Part shown: piece after piece, positions 26,063 through 36,317 of the stretch | Numbering within the stretch: the stretch's first letter is position 1 | Layout: every line of letters begins with the position of its first letter | Source: Mesorhizobium tamadayense | GTDB taxonomy: Bacteria; Pseudomonadota; Alphaproteobacteria; Rhizobiales; Rhizobiaceae | Direction of reading: 5' to 3' | NCBI RefSeq assembly: GCF_003863365.1 | Contig: NZ_RQXT01000045.1 | Location: forward strand, 1-59,658 | Length of the DNA: 59,658 bases | Notes under the pieces: generated by a model | Databases searched by the model: none | The model's input: the letters and a program-made list of their open reading frames with translations, nothing else | Told to the model about the DNA's origin: nothing | Program-made: the position numbers and the translations under genes

Positions 26063-27682
26063 ATGGTCAAGCATTGGGATTTCGAAATTGACTTTTGCGT
26101 CGCAGGGGCGGGATCTGCGGGAAGCGTTGTCGCTGCGCGTCTCTCTGAAGATGACAGCTCCGTTTTATTGTTAGAGGCTGGTCCAAAAGATTGGAATCCG
26201 TTCATACACATTCCCGCAGGATACTTTTACTTATTAAAAAATCGTCGGCTTAACTGGATGTACAAGACGGAGCCGGATTCTGAGGGCTTCGATCGCAGCA
26301 TTGTTGCTCCTGCCGGCAGAGGTTTGGGTGGCAGCAGTTCGATCAATGGAATCCTATTCGCGAGAGGACAAGCAGCGGAATACGACTGGTGGGCCGAACA
26401 GTTAGGCTGTCCGGGGTGGAATTACCGGGATTTACTACCCTACTTCCGAAAAGCCGAGACGTTTGAAGGCCAAGCTTCCCAGCACCGCGGCACGTTCGGC
26501 CCTGTCTCGGTTGCTCCGTTTCGCACCGTCCATCCTCTTGCACAGGATTTTGTGAGTGCGGCGACCCAGGCTGGATATGCCGAGGTTGCAGACATGAATG
26601 CGCCAGACAGGGAGGGCGCTAGCCTTTTCCAACAGAACCGCAAAGGTCGCTTCAGGTCGAATACTGCCTCAGCGTACCTGCGTCCGGCTTTGAAAAAGGG
26701 CCAAAATCTGCGAATCGAGACGAATGCACTTTGCACTCGGATTATATTCGATGGAAGGAAGGTGGACGGCCTAGAGTTTTTCCAAAACGGGAATACTCGA
26801 CGGGTGAAAATACGGCGCGAGCTGATTATTTCGTGCGGAGCTCTGCGGTCTCCGCAATTGCTGCAGCTAAGTGGAATCGGGGATCCAGCTCGCCTGAACC
26901 AAATAGGGGTTCCGGTTGTTCATGCGTTGCCTGCGGTCGGCCAGAATTTTCGTGACCAGTATATCGTCAGGATTTCTCACCGTACGCGGGGTACACTTAC
27001 GATCAACGAAATGAACACGTTCGCAACGATCGCCCTGGAGGGTTTGAAATACCTCACTCAAAATAGAGGACTACTAACTCTGGGAGCGAGTATGGCATCG
27101 CTCTTTTGTAGGAGTTCCCCTTTAGCAAAATTTTGTGATTTGCAGCTGATGTTCGCCCCAGTTAGCTTCTCACCATCGGTTCCGGGCGCTCTTGAAAAAG
27201 AAGGCGGCATGACCATCGGCGTGTTCCTAACGTGTCCGGATAGCAAGGGAAGTGTGTCGGTTCGTTCCTCGAACCCGCTGGAGATGCCGGTCATACGCCC
27301 GAACTATCTGAGCGCGCCAACGGACTGGCCGCGACTTCTTGTTGGGCTTCGGACTGCCCGGCAGGTATTCGAAATGGATGCCCTCAAACGGTGGAGTTTA
27401 GGTGAAACGAGGCCGGGACCTGGCCTGGCTACCGATGACGAATTATACGACTTTGCGCGACGCGTGGGGTCGACGGCTGCGCACTACACCGGCACGTGCC
27501 AAATGGGCTCAGACGATACGAGTGTTACGGATCCGTTGCTTCGCGTGCGCGGCGTATCAGGACTGAGGGTAGTCGACAATTCAGTCCTTCCCAGCCCAGT
27601 TTCGGGCGGGATGAACGCCACAGCAATAGCGGTTGCCGAGAGAGCTGCCGACCTCATTCGAGGACGCGTCACCCGTTCCTAA
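26063..27682 (+). CDS. GMC-family FAD oxidoreductase (choline dehydrogenase-like), second copy
   Basis: A 539-residue flavoprotein: FAD-binding GAGSAG at 15-20, GMC signature GRGLGGSSSINGILFARG, and the catalytic pair His474 (HYTGTCQMG) and Asn518 (GGMNATAIAVAE). It should oxidise a primary alcohol to the aldehyde, possibly further. It is a paralogue of the protein at 109-1749. Divergent from the IclR regulator with an operator on its promoter and a terminator-like hairpin in its leader, so it is predicted to be tightly controlled and to act in the IclR-regulated pathway. The substrate is unknown. Confidence 0.92.
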   Translation: MVKHWDFEIDFCVAGAGSAGSVVAARLSEDDSSVLLLEAGPKDWNPFIHIPAGYFYLLKNRRLNWMYKTEPDSEGFDRSIVAPAGRGLGGSSSINGILFARGQAAEYDWWAEQLGCPGWNYRDLLPYFRKAETFEGQASQHRGTFGPVSVAPFRTVHPLAQDFVSAATQAGYAEVADMNAPDREGASLFQQNRKGRFRSNTASAYLRPALKKGQNLRIETNALCTRIIFDGRKVDGLEFFQNGNTRRVKIRRELIISCGALRSPQLLQLSGIGDPARLNQIGVPVVHALPAVGQNFRDQYIVRISHRTRGTLTINEMNTFATIALEGLKYLTQNRGLLTLGASMASLFCRSSPLAKFCDLQLMFAPVSFSPSVPGALEKEGGMTIGVFLTCPDSKGSVSVRSSNPLEMPVIRPNYLSAPTDWPRLLVGLRTARQVFEMDALKRWSLGETRPGPGLATDDELYDFARRVGSTAAHYTGTCQMGSDDTSVTDPLLRVRGVSGLRVVDNSVLPSPVSGGMNATAIAVAERAADLIRGRVTRS

Positions 27683-28163
27683 TCGAGGCGGGGACGTGCT
27701 TTGCGGCAGTTGTCTGCGAGAGCATGTCAGACGTCCTAACGCGTGAAGCGTCTCGCCCGACAGATATTCCTGCGCGACTGCTCAAATTCGATGCTCTGGT
27801 CAATTCCTTAAGCCTGATCTGACTACTCCAGGACGCACTGCAGAACGGGGGCCTATCTATTCCATCGGAAATAGAGGATATGGCCACGTTGTCTGAGAGG
27901 GCGCAGCCAAAAAGGCGGTTCGAGGCCCTAGCGGTGAGCTTCCTCCTGCGAGCACCGCGCTGTCGAAGACACGCGTATCATTCGAAGCCGCACGCGCCGG
28001 GATCTGTCATGGCGAAAGCCGAATGGCTGAGCTACTCGAGCAAGACCGAGTGGGCAATTGATACGAATCTGAATGGACCCCTCGAAATGCCGAAGGCTAT
28101 TACTCTTCAGAAATCTGGCTCGTACGACTTCGTCGATCGGCCCACAACGGAAGTTCTGTGTAC
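27683..28163. other. Intergenic region with no recognisable gene
   Basis: About 480 bp between the convergent GMC oxidoreductase and carbamoyltransferase genes. Short frames are present on both strands without ribosome sites or known domains. No terminator with a T-run was found. Confidence 0.45.
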
Positions 28164-29765
28164 TTAAACTTTCTGTCGTATCGGCGCACCGGGCGGTGTG
28201 GTTTTGAGGAGATAGAAAGCATCGTTGATCACGAATCCGTCTAGGCCTGTTGCCCGGGCGTAAGCTAGCAAGTCGCTTGCGCGATTGATGAAGCCGGCAC
28301 CGTTGAAGTTCAGCGATGTGTTGCAAAGAACGCCGACGCCGCTTTTCGCCTTGAACGAGGTAAGCAGTTGAAACAGGTGCGGGTTCTGCTCCCGGGAAAC
28401 GGTTTGGGCCCGCGCTGTGCCATCAACATGCGTAACGGCCTCCAATCGGCTATCGAGGACCTTCTGGAAAAGAAGCATGTAAGGCGATGGGCGTGCCAGG
28501 TCGAAGTGAAGCGCCACGTCCTCTTCAAGGCAAACCGGCGCGATCGGGCGGAAACCCTCCCGGTTCTTGATGCGGTTTAAGCGCTTACGGGTTGCCTTTG
28601 AAAAAGGCGCCGCTAGAATTGAGCGGTTGCCGAGCGCCCGCGGTCCGATTTCGCAATTTCCCTGTACCCAGCCGATCACCTTGTCACGGAGCAACGCCGA
28701 GGCTACCTGACCGTAGTCGAGTGGATGGACCTCAAGCCCGGTGCGATCAATTTCATCGAGTATGAATGGCTGGCCTGAATAGACATTCCATGTGATCTTC
28801 GTATTACCGGTGAAATGCCGCATTGCGTCGACTGCAGTCCCGATCGCCGAGCCTGTATCGTTTGTGCACGGCGGAATAAAAACATCGGAAAAAAGGTTCG
28901 TTTCGAGCCACCTGCGGTTCCACTCGCAATTCAAACCGCACCCGCCGGAAATCAGCAGCGGGTAGCCCTTTGTCAGGTTCTTCTTCGCGAAAGTGTGGAA
29001 CGAATCGAAGATGGCGTCTGAAAATCGCCTGGCGACATTGGTGAACTTCTGGTGGGTTACGCCGACGTTGTAATAGGGCGACTTACGCAAATTCTCCTTG
29101 CTCAGCGAATGCAAGAAAGTGTCGTATGGAAGCAAGAAGTCGATCAGCGCCCGCTCGTCCCGGTCGGGCGATCCGGTCTGCCCATAGGCGCAAAGCGCCA
29201 TTAACTTGCCGGAGTCTTCGTAGCGCAACTCTCCTTCGGGCAACGTGAATTTCGGATCGGCCAGCGCATAGAGGAAAGCGTACTTGTTCCCAGGACTCGC
29301 CATCACTTTCCCCAAATGCACAAACTCCAGGCGCTCATCGATTTCATAGAAATCACCGAGGCCCCCTTCCCAGATCAGCGCATAACAGGGCATTCCGGCG
29401 GGGAACGGTGACATGCCGTAGGAGCACCAAAGATGGGAGCGCTCGTGTGTCGAGGAATAGAAATGCACCTTTCTACCGAAGATCGTCTTCTCGCCGACAA
29501 CCTCCGACCGCTCGGCTATGCCGTAGTAGCCGGCGGCTACGGAGCTGTCCGGCGCGATACCTTTCTTCAACCACCCACTGATAGCAACCACATCCGGAAT
29601 GGCGTCCAGGCGCCCAGCCGCGTCGAGGACTGACGTCGGGGTGATGGTCGAATACCTGAGAAAGCTATCCTTCTCGGCCTCGTAGGAATAGGTGAGCTCG
29701 ACTGCTGACGCATCTAGTGCTGCAATCGTGCCATCATGACCCGGTTTGAAGGAAATTACCCTCAT
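28164..29765 (-). CDS. NodU/CmcH-family O-carbamoyltransferase
   Basis: A 533-residue protein taken to start at ATG 29765 (MRVISFKPGHDGTIAALD), since family members begin with this strand-HDG pattern; the frame is open 27 codons further. Seen: the Kae1-like N-terminal domain with HERSHLWCSYGMSPF, GGCGLNCEWNRRW and CTNDTGSAIGTA (ATP and metal sites), and the C-terminal hallmark EIGPRALGNRSILA with SREQNPHLFQLL. The family transfers a carbamoyl group from carbamoyl phosphate to a hydroxyl. In rhizobia NodU and NolO decorate Nod factors, but no nod box or other nod gene is visible here, so the acceptor remains open. Confidence 0.85.
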   Translation of the reverse strand: MRVISFKPGHDGTIAALDASAVELTYSYEAEKDSFLRYSTITPTSVLDAAGRLDAIPDVVAISGWLKKGIAPDSSVAAGYYGIAERSEVVGEKTIFGRKVHFYSSTHERSHLWCSYGMSPFPAGMPCYALIWEGGLGDFYEIDERLEFVHLGKVMASPGNKYAFLYALADPKFTLPEGELRYEDSGKLMALCAYGQTGSPDRDERALIDFLLPYDTFLHSLSKENLRKSPYYNVGVTHQKFTNVARRFSDAIFDSFHTFAKKNLTKGYPLLISGGCGLNCEWNRRWLETNLFSDVFIPPCTNDTGSAIGTAVDAMRHFTGNTKITWNVYSGQPFILDEIDRTGLEVHPLDYGQVASALLRDKVIGWVQGNCEIGPRALGNRSILAAPFSKATRKRLNRIKNREGFRPIAPVCLEEDVALHFDLARPSPYMLLFQKVLDSRLEAVTHVDGTARAQTVSREQNPHLFQLLTSFKAKSGVGVLCNTSLNFNGAGFINRASDLLAYARATGLDGFVINDAFYLLKTTPPGAPIRQKV

Positions 29766-29826
29766 GTGTTTCAAGCTCCTGCCCATAAAGATACAACCGT
29801 TGGACGCGGGAAAGATGAGGTTCCAG

Positions 29827-30385
29827 CTACGCGAGAGAAGATGCACGCCGCGTCCATAGCTCTAGGCCCCCGATAGGCAGTAGAATTGATTGGATATTCT
29901 TCTTCAGACGATGTGTTGGCGGTAACTCTCGCCCGAGACTGGGATTAGAAATGTCGTCGGCGACGACATAACCGGTGCCGACGGCTTTGGATAGAGTTCG
30001 TGGAACGCACTTATGCAATAGATTTTCTGCGGCTCGATCAAGCAAAACTCGATTACTTCCTGTAACCGCTCTTAGTTTTAATTGCATTTCCTTCGCCGAA
30101 AACAATATTAGCTTTCAGTCCGGCTCATCTGACCTTGTCATATGTGAAGATCTGCTTTTCCGCGGCAAAGTCGCAGCTCGTCACTATGCCGCCAGTCACA
30201 CGCGCTAGCTCGGCCAGGTAGATCGTCGAACGGCCATAGGACGTCCCGAGTTCAAGAAGGGGACGCGCTGTCGGTGCCTTGACATAGGAATTCAAGACTC
30301 CTCCAGAATCCAGTCCAATAGAATTTAGAACGGCGGGGCCGCGTCCTTTAACGGAAGTCGTATGAGTTAGCGCAAATTGAGGCAT
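29827..30385 (-). pseudogene. Broken class I O-methyltransferase
   Basis: The N-terminal part from ATG 30385 has SAM motif I (LLELGTSYGRSTIYLAELA) and GGIVTSCDF. It hits an in-frame TGA near 30125, yet continues in the same frame as AGLKANIVFGEGNAIKT, the expected next segment. The C-terminal part, in another frame, ends VGTGYVVADDISNPSLG then SILLPIGGLELWTRR, typical of the last strands of the same fold. So one stop and at least one frameshift or deletion destroyed it. It lies just upstream of the carbamoyltransferase on the same strand. Confidence 0.65.
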
Positions 30386-31010
30386 TGCCGTTATAGCCTA
30401 AATTTTTTGTGCAGAGTTCTAATCGCCCTTACAGTTGGCCGTTATACAGCCGCAGGGACGATAACAAAAAACGCTTTGCCAAGCCGATGAACCATATTTG
30501 CACAAAATACCAGACTTAGGAAGGCTGATTGTGCTAATATTGTTTTATACAGTTGAAAACTTCTTTTAATATATGTCGCTCGTATTTCTATTGTTTGCAA
30601 ATTCTCCATTACCTTATCATAGATGCAATAATGAAATCGATCGAATATACCTCTATAGGCCCCAGGGCTGCGAACCCTGGGCAAGCGGCGAGGGTGCGGC
30701 ATCGTTCGGCGCTGCAAGAAAGTCGTATCGAGTAAGTGGCATGAGAGGCGCTGCAGCGAGCGGTGACCCCGAACACCGGCGGCCGCCCTCGCGCTCCGTC
30801 CTCATGGAACCTTTTCAAGACTATCTCGAAAAGCGCTGGGGAAGGCCCGCACGACGGGCTGCAGCTGTGGGACCGAATTAGGCCCCTGGCTTTGAAGGAA
30901 GCAGGGCGACCGTCTACAGGTGTACCGGCGCGCTAAGGAGCGGTATCGACCGCTCCGCCAAATTTGCGATGCGGTCGCCATGGCGCCGGAATTGTCCCTG
31001 GCTACTGAGC
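30386..31010. other. AT-rich intergenic region, then degraded sequence up to the IS66 remnant
   Basis: 30390-30650 is AT-rich with no credible gene. 30660-31010 is GC-rich with short frames only. After removal of the IS66 remnant, the flanks at 31018 and 32313 do not rebuild a recognisable gene. Confidence 0.4.
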
Positions 31011-31040
31011 GAAGAACCGTAAGCGCCACACTGTCCCCTC

Positions 31041-31532
31041 GTGCGGCGCATGTTGAATGTGCGAACATCCTGCGATGGAGAGGAGGATCCGCACGCGTGG
31101 GAGCAGACGACAAAATGGGACGTCCAATTGGACGTCTCGACCAGTGGCGACGCAGGCAGGCTGGAGGTTCTGGAAGGTCCGACGGAACGTCGGGCTCGCA
31201 CGCAGAGTGAGAAAGCCCGGATTGCGACCGAAAGGCTGATGCCGGGGGTGCAGGTTTCGGCGGTCGCCCGCAAGCATGGCGCGACGCGCTGTTAGGTCTA
31301 AGATTGGCGGCGACGCCTTCGAGAAGGACAACTGGCACTGCCGGAGAACATGGCGCCGCTGTTCGCGCCCCTGATGGTGGAGGAGACTTCGCCGCCGGCC
31401 CAGCGGCCGGGCAACCAGCCGAGAGTGGCGCCGGCGAAGGTGGAGATTGTGATCCGCGACGTGGTGATCCGAACGGCGGTTAACGTCGAGCAGTTGGCGC
31501 AGGTGATCCGTGCGGTGCGGGCCTCGCGATGA
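31041..31532 (+). pseudogene. tnpA: IS66 tnpA with two in-frame stops
   Basis: Reads LDVSTSGDAGRLEVLEGPTE, SEKARIATERLMPGVQVSAVARKHG, then stops at 31293 and 31299. It continues in the same frame as DWRRRLREGQLALPENMAPL to EIVIRDVVIRTAVNVEQL and a final stop at 31530. The helix-turn-helix region is thus cut. Dead by point mutation rather than by frameshift. Confidence 0.75.
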
Positions 31533-31850
31533 TTGTGCCGGGTGCCGATCTGAAGATCTACATGGCGACCCGTCCCGTCGACTTCCGGCGCGGCCTAAAC
31601 GGGCTGGCAGGTGCAGGAGCTGCTCGGCCTGGCCCATTCTGCGGGGCGGCCTTCGTCTTCCGGGCCAAAAGGGCTGACAGGATCAAGACTTTGGTGTGGG
31701 ATCGCACTGGACTGGTGCTGGTGCATAAGCGGCTGGTGCGATGCGGATGGCGCCGACGATGTTCGCGCCCTTGTTCGAAGGGCTGGATTGGAGACTGGTC
31801 GCCCCGCGGGGGCACGGCGTCCGCAGCTTGCCGGAGAGTGTGTGCCAGTG
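31529..31850 (+). pseudogene. tnpB: IS66 tnpB, frameshifted
   Basis: Starts MIVPGADLKIYMATRPVDFR, then is disturbed near 31605, recovers as FCGAAFVFRAKRADRIKTLVWD and LVLVHKRL, and is out of frame again after about 31735. The start overlaps the tnpA stop as in intact elements. Confidence 0.75.
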
Positions 31851-32304
31851 ACTCAGCGTTGTCTCCGGTGGCAGGAGCGCCGCCGGCTAGAGAGCAGCAC
31901 CGTCAGCCAACTCAACCACGAGAAGTTCGGTGCCAAATCCGAGAAGCTGCATCCGGATCAATACCATCTGCCGCTCGAAGACGTGGAGATCGCGCAGGGT
32001 GTGCTCGACGCACGAAATACTGCCCTCGGACGGAAGCGCGTGCGCGAAGCCGCCAAGCCCGCCGATCAGCAGGCCGCCTGGCCTCACCGAAAGTCATCAT
32101 ACAGCCCGCCGCGCGCACGCGCGCGTGCCAATCATGCGGCCTTCGTCGTATGCGCACGGCTCAACGACGTCAATCCCGGCGCCTACCTCGCCGAAACCAC
32201 GCCGTCATCAACGGCCACCCCCAGAGCGAGATCGAGGATCTCATGCACTGGCGATTCCGGAAAACGTCAAGCTCACATCCGAAGGCGATCGGTGAGGCGC
32301 TTAC
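31850..32304 (+). pseudogene. tnpC: IS66 tnpC remnant with large internal deletion
   Basis: The N-terminal part reads EKFGAKSEKLHPDQYHLPLE and DVEIAQGVLDA near 31920-32010. The extreme C-terminal part reads LNDVNPGAYLAETT and, in another frame, INGHPQSEIEDLMHWRF near 32160-32260. The zinc finger and whole DDE core between them are missing. Confidence 0.7.
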
Positions 32305-32379
32305 GAAGGACCGACATCTCTCGATGAGCAGACTGAGCGGTTTCTTCACCATCTCCATTTGCCAATCAGAAGGTGCCGA

Positions 32380-33720
32380 TCAGGGTTCGGCAAAGCCTGA
32401 GCCGCTACCTGAACATCCGTTTGAGCAGACCATCACCCCAACATTTACTTCGGCTAATTTCAAGGGCTGTTCTGAGATCCCGGCTTTGGCGAGAACGGCA
32501 TGCAATAGTATGTCAGCTCCGATGGCGCAGGATTCTGGATCGGTGTATTCACGCTCATTGTGACTCAGGCCACCGGCACTCGGCACGAAGATCATAGCAG
32601 CGGGTAAAACCGAAGCGAGCGCGATGGCGTCATGGCCGGCAACAGTAAGAATATCCTGTGCCTTGTGGCCACGCGCCCGTGCTGTCGCGCGCAACAAGTC
32701 AACGAGTTCCGGATCGAACTCGATCGGACCGAACTGAAGAGTGGATTCCAGGGTCATTGGCATACCAGAGCGTTGGGATGCCTCCTCAATGGCCTTTTCA
32801 AGATCTTCTGCCATGGCGCGCGCCCGCTCAGGGTCAGCATGACGGACGTCGCAAGACATGTGAACAGACTCAGCCACTGTCCCCCGGACATTCGGAAACA
32901 CATTGATCCACGATGCATTAGATCGCCCATCGTTGCCGTAAGTGGCACCGACTTTTCTGATCGCAATAATTGCTTCTGCAGCGCCAACCAAGGCATCCTG
33001 TCGATCTGGCAACGGTTGAGCCAGATGTGCGGCACGCCCCGTGATAGTGAGATCGAAGTACTTTATTGTGTATGTTCCTGTGACGATCCCGACGGGAACA
33101 CCAGCTCTCTCCAGATAAGGACCTTGCTCAACATGAAGCTCGAAATATGCCTCCACAGGTCTTCCGCCGACCGCCTCTTGCCCTGCCTCATTGAGAGCAG
33201 CCAGCGCTTCACCGATCGATATCCCGTGTAGATCCGTATCCGCCAACACCTGTTCAACAGTATTCTCTCCTGCAAATGCGAAAGCTCCGGTATTGCCAGG
33301 CACGAAGCGCACACCTTCTTCGTTAATCCAAACGACAAGCTCGATCGTGCGCTCGTTGGCAATGCTGGCATCCTGGAGGGTTCGCATGACCTCAAGGCCT
33401 CCAAGGACACCAAGGGCACCGTCGAACCGGCCGCCTGTTGCAACTGTGTCAAGATGACTGCCCACCATGACTGGAGGGAGATCTGGCTGTGTTCCGAGAC
33501 GTCGAATGAAGAGATTGCCGACAAGATCGCGACCCACAGAGCAGCCTATTTCCATCGCCCACTCTACCAATAATGCCCGCGCCTCACTATCCTCAGGCGT
33601 CAACCCAAGCCGTCGGCACCCTCCGCCAGGCAGCGCTCCAATCTCCGCCATGGACATTAGCGATTGCCAGAGCCGTTCTCCGTCAATGTTTAGATTTCCT
33701 TGGCAAGTGATAGATGCCAT
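32380..33720 (-). CDS. M20-family amidohydrolase (N-carbamoyl-L-amino acid hydrolase/allantoate amidohydrolase type)
   Basis: A 446-residue metal-dependent hydrolase from ATG 33720, which has GGAGAG eight bases ahead. Metal and catalytic positions: His and Asp in GSHLDTVATGGRFDGALG, Glu-Glu in WINEEGVRF, HVEQGPYLE, and the late His in LSHNEREYTDPE. The family removes an N-carbamoyl or ureido group, releasing ammonia and CO2 or urea products in hydantoin, purine or pyrimidine breakdown. No operator of the IclR type was seen in front of it. The exact substrate is unknown, but the enzyme fits a pathway for a nitrogen-rich compound. Confidence 0.88.
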   Translation of the reverse strand: MASITCQGNLNIDGERLWQSLMSMAEIGALPGGGCRRLGLTPEDSEARALLVEWAMEIGCSVGRDLVGNLFIRRLGTQPDLPPVMVGSHLDTVATGGRFDGALGVLGGLEVMRTLQDASIANERTIELVVWINEEGVRFVPGNTGAFAFAGENTVEQVLADTDLHGISIGEALAALNEAGQEAVGGRPVEAYFELHVEQGPYLERAGVPVGIVTGTYTIKYFDLTITGRAAHLAQPLPDRQDALVGAAEAIIAIRKVGATYGNDGRSNASWINVFPNVRGTVAESVHMSCDVRHADPERARAMAEDLEKAIEEASQRSGMPMTLESTLQFGPIEFDPELVDLLRATARARGHKAQDILTVAGHDAIALASVLPAAMIFVPSAGGLSHNEREYTDPESCAIGADILLHAVLAKAGISEQPLKLAEVNVGVMVCSNGCSGSGSGFAEP

Positions 33721-33926
33721 TCTTGTCTCTCCTATTTGTTTTGCGGTCATTGTAGTCGGATGCGCGTTTTGTCGGCGCGCGAGCCGTTCGTCCCGAGGTG
33801 AACTCTCCACGAACCTGCTGGCTCTTTTCTCCCCTACTGCTCAAAAGCCTCTGGAGCGACTCTCTGATCGACAGGTAAGCCGTGGTGTAGAGGCAGCACC
33901 ACTTCGGCAAGGCTGCGCTCCTGACT

Positions 33927-34496
33927 TCATGCCGGCGGAACGTTGTTCTTCTTCACCGTCCAGGTGGCGATATAGTCCATCAGGCCGGGGTTGAGGCAGT
34001 CATAGGGTTCGAGGCCGATCGACTTCAGCTGGCCGCGGATGCCGTCCATGCGGCTCGGATCGACACCGGATTCGATGATCGACGAGACGAAGGCGGTGAA
34101 GTCCGGCGGCGACCAGCCATCCTCTTCGAAGCGCTCGGGATGGATGAAGCTCAGCCCCTTGAACGGGTGGTCGCGCTCGACCGGGCCGTGCATGTGGACG
34201 CCGCAGCCGGTGCAGGCATGGCGCTGGATCAGCGCGCTCGGGTCGACCACCTTCAGCTTGTCGCCGTTTTCGGTCACCGTCACGTCGCTTGTACCGGCAA
34301 CCGCCACGACCGAGAACAGTGCGCTTTCCGGCTTCCAGCATTTGGTGCAGCCGCAGGCATGGTTGTGGGCGATCTGGCCCTTGACCTTGACCTTGACCGG
34401 GTTGCTGGTGCAGGCGCAGACCAGCGTGCCGCCGGCAAAGTCGGCCTTTTCCCGGGGCAGTCCATTGTCGATTTTAGGATGCAGTTTTTCCGGCAT
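33927..34496 (-). CDS. gfa: S-(hydroxymethyl)glutathione synthase
   Basis: A 189-residue zinc protein of the GFA family that catalyses or assists condensation of formaldehyde with glutathione. Zinc cysteines are visible in CACTSNP, ACGCTKCWKPE and ACTGCGVHMHG. Full length for Gfa. ATG 34496 has GGAGGAG upstream. It follows the class III alcohol dehydrogenase gene by 70 bp on the same strand, forming the standard formaldehyde detoxification pair. Codon choice is more GC-rich than in the flanking genes, hinting at a different history. Confidence 0.92.
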   Translation of the reverse strand: MPEKLHPKIDNGLPREKADFAGGTLVCACTSNPVKVKVKGQIAHNHACGCTKCWKPESALFSVVAVAGTSDVTVTENGDKLKVVDPSALIQRHACTGCGVHMHGPVERDHPFKGLSFIHPERFEEDGWSPPDFTAFVSSIIESGVDPSRMDGIRGQLKSIGLEPYDCLNPGLMDYIATWTVKKNNVPPA

Positions 34497-34566
34497 TTTT
34501 GTCTCCTCCCGTGTTGAACATCTGCATTTTCGGCCGCTGGCTGGTTAGCCGGCGGCTTTCTCCTCC

Positions 34567-35694
<1,128 letters not shown>

Positions 35695-35874
35695 GGTTGA
35701 TCCTTGGAATGATGGTTGATTACATGTTCAGACAAATTTGGCAGCACGAGGCACCGTCGCGCGGATTGCCGCGACAGTCGCCAAGAAGCGACCAGATCCG
35801 CTCGAGCACTATGGAAGGCCGGCCAAACCGGTCGTCACCAACAATGAATAACACGATATCTGCTGCCAACATTT

Positions 35875-36273
35875 TCACGGCACCACGGCCACGACCTCGA
35901 CCTCGATACGCGCGCCGGGATCTGGAAGAGCTGAGATACCGATTAACACCGACGCGGGTGGGGCGTCGGCACGGAGATAGCGGTTACGAACCTTTCGAAC
36001 GGCTTCCATTATCCGCGGCTCTAGGTCTGTAATGTAATACGTAACTCGCGCAACGTGCTCAAAACCCAGGCCCGCGGCGATCAACGTACGACCAATACCC
36101 TCGAACACTGCCACGACTTGATCCTCTAAGGAGGACACGACCAATTTTCCATCGTCATCTACCCCGATATGTCCACTAGACACGAACATCCCACTCCCCT
36201 TGAGGATCATACCTTGAGAAAAGCTTGGCCTTGCCGGGTCTGAGGGAAAAACGGGGGTCAAATTACTTTCCAT
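35875..36273 (-). CDS. RidA/YjgF-family protein (enamine/imine deaminase-like)
   Basis: A 132-residue protein from ATG 36273. The fold signature is clear: SFSQGMILKGSGMFVSSGHIGVD, LEDQVVAVFEGIGRTLIAAG, and the C-terminal APPASVLIGISALPDPGARIEVEVVAVV. RidA proteins hydrolyse reactive enamines and imines; family relatives act as specific deaminases in amine degradation pathways. The conserved Arg is replaced in context by ASVLIGI (canonical R-x-x-V/A nearby is not seen), so activity may differ. It lies 44 bp behind the FAD dehydrogenase on the same strand, consistent with an imine product passed between them. Confidence 0.85.
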   Translation of the reverse strand: MESNLTPVFPSDPARPSFSQGMILKGSGMFVSSGHIGVDDDGKLVVSSLEDQVVAVFEGIGRTLIAAGLGFEHVARVTYYITDLEPRIMEAVRKVRNRYLRADAPPASVLIGISALPDPGARIEVEVVAVVP

Positions 36274-36317
36274 AGGGAAGCATTCTCCAACTGGATGATG
36301 TGCGTATTGTGATGCTG

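Larger units (their letters stand above)
31019..32304 (+). mobile_element. IS66-family remnant with both ends preserved
   Basis: The left end is GTAAGCGCCACAC and the right end, as complement, GTAAGCGCCTCAC, the characteristic IS66 termini. The 8-bp flanks are GAAGAACC (31011-31018) and GAAGGACC (32305-32312), a duplication with one change. At 1286 bp it is about half of a complete element, because most of tnpC is deleted. Confidence 0.8.

Noticed and set aside
29766..30560. Search for a nod box or NifA/sigma-54 site upstream of the NodU-like gene.
   Set aside because: No convincing nod box, TGT-N10-ACA or GG-N10-GC promoter could be found by eye.
30442..30717. A 91-codon minus-strand frame in the AT-rich region.
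   Set aside because: No ribosome site or recognisable domain; overlaps sequence that looks non-coding on both strands.
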